From NCBI RefSeq assembly GCF_025398315.1, contig NZ_JAODOQ010000001.1, positions 3,720,001 to 3,784,000 of the forward strand: a DNA stretch of 64,000 nucleotides, in the 5' to 3' direction. Each line of letters opens with the position of its first letter. The stretch's first letter is position 1. The stretch is from Shewanella phaeophyticola (GTDB lineage: Bacteria > Pseudomonadota > Gammaproteobacteria > Enterobacterales > Shewanellaceae). Of this stretch, positions 55,573 through 64,000 are shown one piece after another. The notes below the pieces were generated by a model, which had not been told where the DNA came from, searched no databases, and saw only the letters and a program-made list of their open reading frames with translations. Both the position numbers and the translations under genes were made by a program.

Positions 55573-56364
55573 GTGAAAAAATACCTATCACTTATGCTGT
55601 TGTTAGCCAGTATTCACGCCCATGCAACGCCGATCCGGATTGCATCAGATATTTGGTGCCCCTATATTTGCGAAAATCATCAAGGCTATATTGTAGAATT
55701 AACACAACGCGCTTTTGAAATCCAAAACCAAAAAGTTGAGTTTATAACTATTCCATATAAACGTGCTTTAGTTGAGCTACAAAGAAACAATATTGACGCC
55801 GTATTAGCGTTAACCCCAAGCGCGATTGCCGCCAACAAATTTGTGAGTGCGGATGTCGTTTTTGGCTATAACAGTAATGACTTTTACACCTTAGTCGACA
55901 GCCAAGAGTCGTTTAACCATATATCAGATCTTAATTTCACCCAGCAGGCTGCTGTTGTATCAGGTTACGATTATGGTATAGAGCTTGATGCTTGGCTAAA
56001 TGCACACCCAAACAGTTATTTTGCCTCAGGAAGTGACCCTTTAGCGATGAATATCATTCGTCTTGTAAAAGGCCGTCACTCGGTGATCATCGACAATAAA
56101 AGTGTCATTGAGTACACCGCGAGTCAATTAAACTTAAGTCAACAATTACGTTATGCAGGTACGATAGGCAAACCAGTCCCCTTATATGTAGGGTTTAGTC
56201 AGCAAAATCAGGCAAATGCCGTTATGTTAGCTAACGGCATTAAACTGCTTAAAGACAATGGCGAATATCAAAGTATTATGAACAAATACAAATTATTACC
56301 TGAAGTTGGTTATGACAAGGCACACTATAAACGTCTTCACAAGTTCCTTCCTGCGCTTAATTGA
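55573..56364 (+). CDS. Periplasmic family-3 solute-binding-like protein
   Basis: 263 residues. The signal peptide MKKYLSLMLLLASIHAHA is followed by a type II periplasmic-binding fold: IRIASDIWCPYICENHQGYI, IPYKRALVELQRNNIDAVLA and GIKLLKDNGEYQSIMNKYKL. It belongs to the SBP_bac_3 type. There are no transporter genes alongside, so it may be an orphan sensor or signalling protein. The two Cys in WCPYIC resemble members of this Shewanella group that read D-x-W-x-P-Y. Confidence 0.8.
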   Translation: MKKYLSLMLLLASIHAHATPIRIASDIWCPYICENHQGYIVELTQRAFEIQNQKVEFITIPYKRALVELQRNNIDAVLALTPSAIAANKFVSADVVFGYNSNDFYTLVDSQESFNHISDLNFTQQAAVVSGYDYGIELDAWLNAHPNSYFASGSDPLAMNIIRLVKGRHSVIIDNKSVIEYTASQLNLSQQLRYAGTIGKPVPLYVGFSQQNQANAVMLANGIKLLKDNGEYQSIMNKYKLLPEVGYDKAHYKRLHKFLPALN

Positions 56365-56532
56365 TGTCATTTCTCCTGTATTCATCTCCAAATATCCATT
56401 GATAATATGCAAGATTTGGTAACATTATTTCACTTTATATTCATTCCATCTTGTTTAAACTCACACCCACAAAAACAATAAATTATCATTTGGGATGAAT
56501 AACATCTGCTCACAGGTGTTTGAGGAATATTT

Positions 56533-58988
56533 ATGCGCGTATGTTGCCAACTGCTATTATTGGCCTTTACCAGCTCTGTCATTTTTACGAGTTCAGCTTC
56601 AGAGATTGTTCAAAGCAAAGGTCATTTTGAAGATAAATTTCGCCAACTTGAAGAAAGTCTCCCTACACCAAATGATTACCGCAATGCAGCAGGCGAGCCA
56701 GGAAAAGACTATTGGCAGCAGCAGGTTGACTATAAAATCAATGTCACACTAGATGAAAATAAGCGTCGCATTCAAGGTGAGCAAGTCATTACTTACCATA
56801 ACAATTCTCCGTATAAGCTTAAATATTTGTGGTTACAGCTAGAGCAAAACCGTTTTAAATCCGACTCCATTGCAGAGCGCAGCAGCACCTTTAATGGTGT
56901 TGATGGCAGTGTCAGTGCGGCGAACACTTATGGCGACAGTGCATTTGCAAAAATCAGCCTGCAAGATCTACGTCGCCAACAGTTTTTAACCGACAACAGC
57001 CTCGGCTACCAGATAGCAGCAGTAACCGATGCAAATAAAAAACCTTTAAAATACACCATTGTCGGTGCTCAAATGCGTATCGATTTACCTACGCCGTTAC
57101 CTCATAATCAATCCACTACGCTTAATATAAATTACCGCTACAACATTTTAGAAGAAGATGCCGTTGGGGCTCGCTCGGGTTATGAACACTTTCCTGACGA
57201 TGAGCGTGAAGGGGGAATGACATCTTTTTATTAGCCCAGTGGTTTCCACGAGTCGCTAGCTATTCTGACTACGAAGCGTGGCACAACAAAGAGTTTTTAG
57301 GCAGCGGTGAGTTTACCCTAGAGTTTGGTAATTACGATGTCAGCATGACAGTACCGAGCGACCATATCGTCACAGCCACAGGCGTATTACAAAACAGCAA
57401 AAACGTACTTTCAGCTACACAACGTGAACGCTTAGAAAAAGCTAAATCGGCTAAAAAACCGGTGTTTATTGTGTCGGCAGATGAAGCCCTCGCCAATGAG
57501 TCAAGTACGGTAAGTGGCACTAAAACATGGCACTTTAAAGCTGACAATGTTCGCGATTTTGCATGGGCATCATCGCGTAAATTTATTTGGGATGCTCAAG
57601 GTTATCAACAAAAAGACAGCCAGAATCCACAAGTGATGGCTATGTCATTCTACCCTAAAGAGGGTGGCGAGCTGTGGCAGCGTTATTCAACCGCATCAAT
57701 AATCCACACGTTAAAAGTCTATTCACGCTTTACCTTTGATTATCCTTACCCAACCGCCAATAGCGTCAATAGCCCAGTAGGCGGCATGGAATACCCAATG
57801 ATCAGCTTTAATGACCGCGCACCATTTGGCACGACGATGAAAGCCGCACCTATACCTTGTCTGAAAAACAATTTTTAATCGGCGTGGTTATCCACGAAGT
57901 CGGCCATAACTACTTCCCGATGATTGTAAACTCAGACGAACGCCAATGGACCTGGATGGACGAAGGCTTAAACAGCTTTTTAGACGGTATTGCCACCCGT
58001 GAATGGGACTCCTGATTTACCCTGGGGACGTGAGCCAAGTGATGTAATTGAATACATGAAGTCAAACGTGCAAGTGCCTATTATGACTCAGTCAGACAGT
58101 GTGTTGCAGCTTGATCCAAATGCTTATATTAAACCAGCGGTGGCATTAAATATTTTACGTGAAGTGGTATTAGGCCGTGAGTTATTTGACTTTGCCTTTC
58201 AAGAATACAGTCACCGTTGGATGAACAAACGCCCAACACCAAGCGACTTTTTCCGTACCATGGAAGAAGCCTCTGGGGTTGATTTAGATTGGTTTTTCCG
58301 TGGCTGGTTTTACACCACTGACCATGTGGATATCTCACTCGATCGCATTTATAAACTGCGCCTAGACACCAACAATCCAGACATTGATTTCGAGCGCCGT
58401 CGTCAAGACTATCAAGCCAAACCCATGCCTTATTCGGTGGAGCGCAATCAACAAAGTGGCCAAAAAACGTGGGTTGAACTGAACTCCGACAACCTTGATT
58501 ATCACGACCAACATGATCAATTTAGCGTCACCAATAAAGAGCGAAATAAGTACAATAAAAAACACGCTGAACTCGATCCGTGGGAACAACAAGTACTGGC
58601 ACGAGCGCTAAAAGAAGATAAAAACTACTACGTGTTTAACTTTGCTAATCTTGGCGGCCTAGTGATGCCTATCCTGCTCGACTTGACCTTTGAGAATGGT
58701 AACACTGAATCGTTAGTGTTACCGGCTGAAATTTGGCGTCGTTCACCATCACATGTCAGTAAGCTCATTGTGACCGATAAAGATAATATCTTGGTGTCTG
58801 CCGTGGTAGATCGCCGTGGTGAAACGGCCGACGTTGATATTGAAAACAACTATTATCCGCGGCAAATTATTCCATCACGCATTGAAGCCTTTAAAGAAGA
58901 AGAGCGTAAGGGCAATAAGTATCGCGACATTATGCATGACAACAAAGAAGCGTTAAAAGAACCTGAAATTAAAGTGAAAAAGAAATGA
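56533..58988 (+). pseudogene. M1-family metallopeptidase, three frameshifts
   Basis: About 818 residues when rebuilt. A signal peptide is followed by VTLDENKRRIQGEQVITYHN. Frame 1 ends in EREGGMTSFY-stop at a G5 run (57211-57215); adding one G gives NDIFLLAQWFPRVASYSDYE. Frame 2 ends near 57878; adding one base near 57842 gives DDESRTYTLSEKQFLIG and the zinc site. Zinc ligands are HEVGH (57893-57907) and the Glu in WMDEGLN, 18 residues further, the exact HExxH-x18-E spacing of M1. Frame 3 ends near 58015; dropping one T near 58003 gives PDLPWGREPSDV. The C-terminal half is intact. Confidence 0.85.
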
Positions 58989-59506
58989 TGCGCCCATTAA
59001 TCACCTTAGTATTAATCAGCATGGTGAGTTTAAGTTTATTTGCAGGCAAGGCCTTTGGCCACCAACAAAAAGAAGCCTACACCAGTATTGTGTTTAATCA
59101 GCGCAGCGGCATGCTAGAAATTCAACATCGTTTTTACTTACACGATGCTGAACATGCCGCCCAGCAAGTGATCGATAAAAGCACGGATTTGATCAGCGAT
59201 CCTGTTGGACGCGAAGCTTTTGCGTATTACGCCATTTCAACCTTTGCTATGCAAGACCAACAACAGCAACCGCTCACTTTGACTTATGTTGGTACCGAGT
59301 TAGAAGGTAAATATTTATGGGTGTATCAAGAAACCCCGATAACTGCAGATATGGATGGGTTTTACCTTAAAATGAGCGCCCTACAAGAGTTGTGGTCAGA
59401 TCAAACCAACCACATCAATGTAGAGCGTAATAAGCGCGTCACCTCGGCAAGGCTGCACATTGCTGACTCGTGGCACTTCATTGAAGTCGCTAAACCTGCG
59501 CACTAG
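58985..59506 (+). CDS. DUF6702-like periplasmic protein
   Basis: 173 residues with a signal peptide (LITLVLISMVSLSLFAGKAF). The mature part contains KEAYTSIVFNQRSGMLEIQH and RFYLHDAEHA, which I recognise as the DUF6702 pattern. The function is unknown. Its ATG overlaps the stop of the M1 peptidase gene (ATGA), so the two are translationally coupled and probably act together in the envelope. Confidence 0.7.
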   Translation: MMRPLITLVLISMVSLSLFAGKAFGHQQKEAYTSIVFNQRSGMLEIQHRFYLHDAEHAAQQVIDKSTDLISDPVGREAFAYYAISTFAMQDQQQQPLTLTYVGTELEGKYLWVYQETPITADMDGFYLKMSALQELWSDQTNHINVERNKRVTSARLHIADSWHFIEVAKPAH

Positions 59507-59555
59507 ATAGCACTTCTGCACTGTGGAACTTTATCACGGACGGTATAATCGTCCG

Positions 59556-61278
59556 TTAAGTTTTCACAATATCATCTAGCGCATCGGCTAAGGTTGAATA
59601 CGTCACACAATGCACGCCATCAGGCTTAAAACCGGCTTTTGCCAGGGTTTTCAGTGGCTGAAATTGAAAATCTGCCAACAATACTCGGGTGTTATCGTGC
59701 TTACACTTGGCAATGTATTTGTATAACGCCGCAACACCGCCAGAATCTAAAATAGACACCCCATCGAAATACAATACCACGCCATCTTGTTCAGCACTTA
59801 AATGAACCAACTCACCAAAGACGCCATCTGCTGCAGCAAAAAATAATGGCCGTTAATTTTAAACACTTTCCAACGTGGTGGCAGTTCAACATGGATGTGT
59901 TTTTTCTGCTCGCTAATGTCTTGCACTTTGGTCATGTCGGCGACTTGTTTCATAAACAGTAGCGAGGCCAAAATAATCCCGGCGCTAATCGCTATCACCA
60001 TGTCGAAAAATATGGTCAGTAATAAACACACCATCAACACCAGTACTTCACTGGCAGGGGCTTTTTTGACTAAGTGAATAATCTTGGGCGCTTCGCTCAT
60101 GTTCCACGCTACCATGATAAGCAGTGCTGACATGCCCGCCATTGGGATGTACGCCAAAATGGTACTCAAGGATAATAAAGACACCAATACCACCAGCGCG
60201 TGTATCATGGCTGCGACTGGGCTTACCGCACCCGATTTATAATTGGCAGCAGAACGGGCAATTGCCGCAGTCGCGGTAATACCGCCAAAAAATGGCGTAA
60301 TAATATTGCCGATCCCCTGGCCCAGTAGTTCACTATTGGCACTGTGCTTTTTGCCTGACATACCGTCTAGCACTACCGCGCACAGTAACGATTCAATCGC
60401 GCCCAACATGGCAATGGCAAATGCCGCAGACAATAAATCGCTAACTAATTGCCAAGTAAACGCCAATGGCACTTCACCTGATTGCGCGCGCAGCCACGGC
60501 CACTCAAAATCGGGCAGCATTGACGGTATACCTGCACCGATAGAACCGTCGGCTAAGGTAAAACTGAAGGTTGAGCCTATCGTCGCCACATGAAACCCTA
60601 ACAGATTTAACATCAAAGCCACGATGCTACCCACCACCACTGCGGGTAAATGCGCAGGCACCGCTATCTTAAGCTTTGGCCACAAAATAAACACCACTAA
60701 GGTGCTTAAACCTACCAGCAACGTCGACCAGAAAACCCTGGTATTTCCTGGGTTAAGGTGGCTACCTTACCCACAAAGCTTTCAGGCATTTCTGTAATGT
60801 TCAATCCAAAAAAGTCTTTTACTTGCAGCACAGCAATAACAACGGCAATCCCGCCGGTAAAACCTAACGTCACTGACTCAGGAATGTATTGAATAAAACG
60901 ACCCAAGCGAAACAACGCCATGATAATCAGCATCACGCCAGATAAAATGCTCGCAAGTAACAGCCCAGATAGGCCATATTGCTGCACGATAGGATAAAGA
61001 ATGACAACAAACGCAGCCGTTGGCCCAGATACGCTATAACGCGAACCCCCGGTTAGCGGAATGATTAATCCGGCAATAATGGCAGTGTATAAACCGTATT
61101 GCGGCGCCACGCCAATAGCAATAGCCAATGCCATTGCAAGAGGAATGGCAATAATACCAACGGTTAACCCTGCTAATAAATCTTTAGAAAACACGGCAAT
61201 GCTGTAGGGATTGTCTTTTAAGGACTCTCGGAGCGCATGCCCGATACGAAGAGAAAATAAATGTGTGCGGTATTTCAT
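59556..61278 (-). pseudogene. SulP-family sulfate/anion permease with STAS domain, two frameshifts
   Basis: About 574 residues when rebuilt. The N-terminal part has DLLAGLTVGIIAIPLAMALA and SGPTAAFVVILYPI, which are SulP hallmarks. It shifts near 60732 (T4 on the minus strand; a fifth T gives FFWSTLLVGLSTLVV). The middle part has GQGIGNIITPFFGGITATAA, the classic SulP motif. It shifts again near 59832 (a T6 run; a seventh gives FFAAADGVFGELVHLSAEQD). The C-terminal STAS domain has VVLYFDGVSILDSGGVAALY. It transports sulfate or bicarbonate. Confidence 0.85.
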
Positions 61279-61366
61279 TGAGGCGATCCCATTACCTAGG
61301 CGGTATAAAAGATACCCCTCATTATAGGCCGATTGTCCGCTAGTACAATCAAATTAAGTTACCACC

Positions 61367-61389
61367 TGATGATAATTTTATTATCATCA
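61367..61389. promoter_or_regulatory. 9-bp hairpin or dyad upstream of the SulP gene
   Basis: TGATGATAA (61367-61375) and TTATCATCA (61381-61389) are inverted around a 5-nt T-rich loop. It lies about 90 nt upstream of the SulP start on the minus strand and could be an operator. Confidence 0.35.
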
Positions 61390-61415
61390 CATTATAATAA
61401 ATAAAATCGTATCAA

Positions 61416-61438
61416 TAAAAAAGCCACGCTAGGTGGCT
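61416..61438 (-). terminator. Rho-independent terminator for the minus-strand two-component operon
   Basis: On the minus strand AGCCAC-CTAGC-GTGGCT is followed by six T. It lies beyond the 47-bp repeat element, so transcription of the sensor-kinase operon probably runs through the repeats. Confidence 0.6.
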
Positions 61439-61579
61439 GTAGTGATACCATTTCCATTAATTATGTGACCAATCAGAGTCGCTCAGACTGTTCAGTTTGA
61501 GGCGCATTGTTGAAATAATGGTTATTCCCTTCTAAGGCAATGCAACAAAGAAATGGACTGTCTGAGCGTCTCCTGCAAG

Positions 61580-61867
61580 GCGGGTTTCTGTACCTTCTAT
61601 GCTGCTTAATAGTATTTTGACGTACGACTGCATGGATGCAGGAGGTAGAGCAACGCAGGAGCAGTTGCCGACGACTGCATGGATGCAGGAGGTAGAGCAA
61701 CGCAGGAGCAGTTGCCGACGACTGCATGGACGCAGGAGGTAGAGCAGCGCAGGAGCAGTTGCCGACGACTGCATGGATGCAGGAGGTAGAGCAACGCAGG
61801 AGCAGTTTTGCCGAGAGCAACTATGCCTGCAATCTTATTACTTGCCTAGAAGGTACAGAATTCCCGC
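61580..61867. repeat. Inverted-repeat-bounded array of four 47-bp tandem repeats
   Basis: Four copies of a 47-bp unit start at 61626, 61673, 61720 and 61767, each beginning GACTGCATGGATGCAGG (one copy has CGCAGG). The last copy differs at its end. Each unit contains the palindrome CTGCATGGATGCAG and the arms GCAAC/GTTGC. The array is bounded by imperfect inverted repeats at 61580-61602 and 61844-61867, sharing TTCTGTACCTTCTA. Because 47 is not a multiple of three, long frames are open on both strands; I regard them as spurious. I recall similar repeats in other Shewanella genomes. Confidence 0.85.
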
Positions 61868-61925
61868 TGAATGACCAGATAATTAGTGGAATTGGTATGA
61901 TTAGTTCAGTCATATCAAAATGCGA

Positions 61926-63186
61926 TTAACCTGCCGAAAAATCGATAGACACCTTACGGCCGCGATTGGTTTCAATATTTTGATACTGCCAATCATATTG
62001 TTTAATCAGCCTTGTCGTGAGCTCTAGCCCTAAGCCAAAACCCAAATCTTCGCTGCTGTTCGCATAAGATTCGCACTGATTAACAATACTGACAGTGTAG
62101 CCCTGCTGCACAATGCTCACACTGCCCTTCATGGTATGTTGCAGCGCATTGCGGATAAGGTTGGTCATAATTATCCGACATAATGTACCCGGTAGCTGTT
62201 GAACAGACTCATCGGTTTCAATACTAATATCGATATCTTTACCTTTAGCTAAATAGGCCAACTCACTTACTAACTGGCGGATAAGCTGGTCTAAACTCAC
62301 CTCAATGATGGGTAAACTTTTACCTTCACGCCGATTCAACCACAATAACGTTTCGGTTAAATCAGTCATGGTCAGCCCTGCACGCTCAATCCGTTCGACA
62401 ACTTGTGCTTGTTTTTCAGTGTTCGCCCCTTTGGCGATTAGCTTTTGCAGTAGCTCTGTATTGGTGCGGATCACTGCAATAGGGGTGCGCAGTTCGTGAC
62501 TGGCATAACTCAAAAACTGTTGCTCGCGCGATAAACTGTCTTGCACCTTGCTTAAACTGGTTTTGATGATGCTGGCGAGAGTATTGAGTTCACTGTAGTG
62601 AAAATCAGGTGTTGCTTGTTCTAGTTGCTGAGTATTGAGCCCTTTTGCCCAGTTTTTTAACCGATCGACTGGCAACGTAACACGGCGCATCACCCAAATG
62701 ATCACTACAGAAAAAGCAACAATTCCCAGCACCGCGGTAACAAATATCATTAAAAAATACGGTGGATCACTGCGTTTAAATGCGCCTACTTTATTACGCT
62801 CAAATACCATTGATACAAAACGTGTTTCGGTACCATATGCCACTTTCATGGTAAAATAACCCGCATCGGGCGGGGTGATGAGATTACCGCCAATAATGGT
62901 TTTATTCAGCACATTGAATTCTGTTGGTGGTTCAAGCATAACTTGACGTACGTTTTCAGGCAGATCTTGCCAGCGACTTGCCACCGTAAACGACTCAAAC
63001 CGATATGGCTTTCCGTCTGACACATTTTGCTGTTGGCTACTGTGCATACATAGAAACACGCAAAGAGGAGTCCATACCGGCAATAAAGTAATGCAGGCTT
63101 AATGCTGACAAAATCAATATTGTGCCAATGCCAGTGACCAACATCGCAAGCAACACATACAGCCGAATACTGGGGATAATCTTCAT
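61926..63186 (-). pseudogene. Sensor histidine kinase, N-terminal frameshift
   Basis: About 420 residues when rebuilt. From ATG 63186 it reads MKIIPSIRLYVLLAMLVTGI, a transmembrane helix, then stops after VSMYAQ near 63040. One missing base near there joins SSQQQNVSDGKPYRF in the other frame. A periplasmic sensor domain, a second transmembrane helix (FLMIFVTAVLGIVAFSVVII), HisKA with SYASHELRTPIAVIRTN, and HATPase with NLIRNALQH and DLGFGLGLELT follow. The start overlaps the regulator's stop (ATGA). It is the kinase partner of the regulator upstream. The signal is unknown. Confidence 0.85.
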
Positions 63187-63872
63187 GATGACTGGCTTTC
63201 CTTTATTGCAAAACCGTAACCGCTAATCGTGTGCAATAATTTATGCTCATGCTCAGCATCGATGTGTTTACGCAAATTAAAAATGTGTACTTTTAAGCTA
63301 TTACTATCGGGTTGATCGTCTCCCCATACCGTTTGCATTAATTTTTCACGCGACACCGGGTTTGGGCTAGCCCGCATCAGTACGGTTAAAATCTTTAATG
63401 CGGTCGGCGACAGTTTTAATTCGCTTTGTGCTCGAAATGCCTGCTTTTTTTGCACATCGACAATCAAATTAGCGACCGCTAAACGCTGCACCTGACCACT
63501 GCGACGACGAGCCAACACTTTAATCCTGACAATGAGTTCTTCCATAGCAAATGGCTTAACCAAATAGTCATCTGTGCCATTAGCAAAACCGGTGAGCTTG
63601 TCGTCTAGGGTGTCACGCGCCGTGAGCATTAACACTGGTACATCAATGCCTTCTGCACGAATAGATTCACACACTTGCAGCCCATTCATTTTGGGTAAAT
63701 TTAAATCCAAAATAATTGCGTCATAGTGGTTTTGCTGGATTAAATGAAGCCCAGACAAACCATTAGCGCTGTGATCACACAAGATGTCTTCGAGTTCTAA
63801 ATACTCGATTACCGCAGTGGCAAGATCGAGATCATCTTCAACCAGTAATAACTGTAACTTATCGGTTGTCAT
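63183..63872 (-). CDS. OmpR-family response regulator
   Basis: 229 residues. The receiver domain has the acidic pair in LLLVEDDLDLA, the phospho-acceptor Asp in AIILDLNLPKMNG, and the Lys in DYLVKPFAMEEL. The C-terminal winged helix (KLSPTALKILTVLMRASPNP, LMQTVWGDDQPDSNSLKVHI) binds DNA. It resembles QseB/PmrA-type regulators. The ribosome site GGAG lies 8 nt before the ATG. It is followed by its kinase and preceded by the end of an RND-type pump gene, so it may control that pump. Confidence 0.93.
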   Translation of the reverse strand: MTTDKLQLLLVEDDLDLATAVIEYLELEDILCDHSANGLSGLHLIQQNHYDAIILDLNLPKMNGLQVCESIRAEGIDVPVLMLTARDTLDDKLTGFANGTDDYLVKPFAMEELIVRIKVLARRRSGQVQRLAVANLIVDVQKKQAFRAQSELKLSPTALKILTVLMRASPNPVSREKLMQTVWGDDQPDSNSLKVHIFNLRKHIDAEHEHKLLHTISGYGFAIKESQSS

Positions 63873-63890
63873 CGAACTGGCTCCTTGGTT

Positions 63891-64000
63891 TTATACTGGC
63901 GCTGTTGCGTCATGATTAGGGCGTAACTTATTCATGATATTGGCGATAAACTCTTTTGCTTCACATTGAATCAACAACAATGACGGTGTCAAAATCAAGG
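63891..64000 (-). CDS. C-terminal end of a probable RND-type transporter (partial)
   Basis: Only the last 35 codons are inside the window: LILTPSLLLIQCEAKEFIAN, then INKLRP-like basic residues and the stop at 63891. The LTPSLLLI sequence is like the last transmembrane helix of RND/MMPL-type permeases. The identity is weak because so little is visible. It lies 18 nt upstream of the response regulator gene on the same strand, so it is probably in the same operon. Confidence 0.45.
   Translation of the reverse strand, partial: LILTPSLLLIQCEAKEFIANIMNKLRPNHDATAPV

Noticed and set aside
61626..61813. CRISPR-like array
   Set aside because: The repeats are contiguous with no unique spacers and there are no cas genes.
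61473..61929. Several overlapping long frames on both strands across the 47-bp repeats
   Set aside because: They are produced by the repeat unit itself, whose length keeps several frames open. They have no ribosome site or conserved domain.

Overview
The window reads as a chromosomal segment of a marine gammaproteobacterium of the Shewanella type (Alteromonadales). The reasons are the c-type cytochrome content (a split-Soret type cytochrome and a di-haem peroxidase), a lipoprotein resembling the N-terminal domain of MtrC/OmcA outer-membrane cytochromes, a small DUF2999-like protein, and GlyGly-CTERM sorting. No rRNA, tRNA or CRISPR array was recognised. All identifications come from reading protein motifs; no database search was possible.

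Layout. 0-5.6 kb: left-edge OmpA-like barrel, a repeat-rich peptidoglycan-binding lipoprotein, an APH-like kinase, a membrane diguanylate cyclase, and an ACT-domain (GcvR-like) regulator. 6-10.2 kb: acetate transporter satP, a ToxR/ToxS-like membrane regulator pair (ToxR-like gene frameshifted), and a two-gene unit of split-Soret cytochrome c plus MtrC-domain-like lipoprotein. 10.3-18 kb: prolyl oligopeptidase, BCCT transporter, parvulin, S41 protease lipoprotein and small conserved proteins. 18.1-21.7 kb: a large AT-rich secreted subtilisin-fold protein in which every catalytic position appears substituted. 21.8-29.2 kb: MarR regulator and EamA exporter with two matching operators, a cold-shock/excalibur fusion, and an AraC-controlled FMO/SDR/esterase catabolic cluster. 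29.3-41.4 kb: more accessory: PL7 alginate lyase, orphan lipoproteins, a duplicated yqhA tail around an orphan XRE gene, cytochrome c peroxidase, a NERD protein, and a coiled-coil membrane protein split by an IS3 element. 41.6-64 kb: mostly housekeeping: groES-groEL with a sigma-32 promoter, MATE pump, fxsA, cutA-dsbD, K+/H+ antiporter, galK-galM, quinone oxidoreductase, M1 peptidase, SulP permease, a 47-bp tandem-repeat element, and a two-component system beside an RND-type pump.

Two cross-cutting points. First, at least eleven genes are broken by single-base shifts or, in dsbD, one in-frame stop. Several lie in homopolymers and conserved family sequence resumes immediately in another frame. 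Base-level sequence error is the simplest explanation for most; I list these as pseudogenes spanning the reconstructed gene. Second, intergenic regions carry several repeat families: 47-bp tandem units inside an inverted repeat, a 64-bp dispersed dyad, and a ~60-bp element flanking the peroxidase gene.

The best candidates for new biology are the catalytically dead GlyGly-CTERM subtilase, the split-Soret/MtrC-domain pair, and the NERD plus coiled-coil membrane protein pair.
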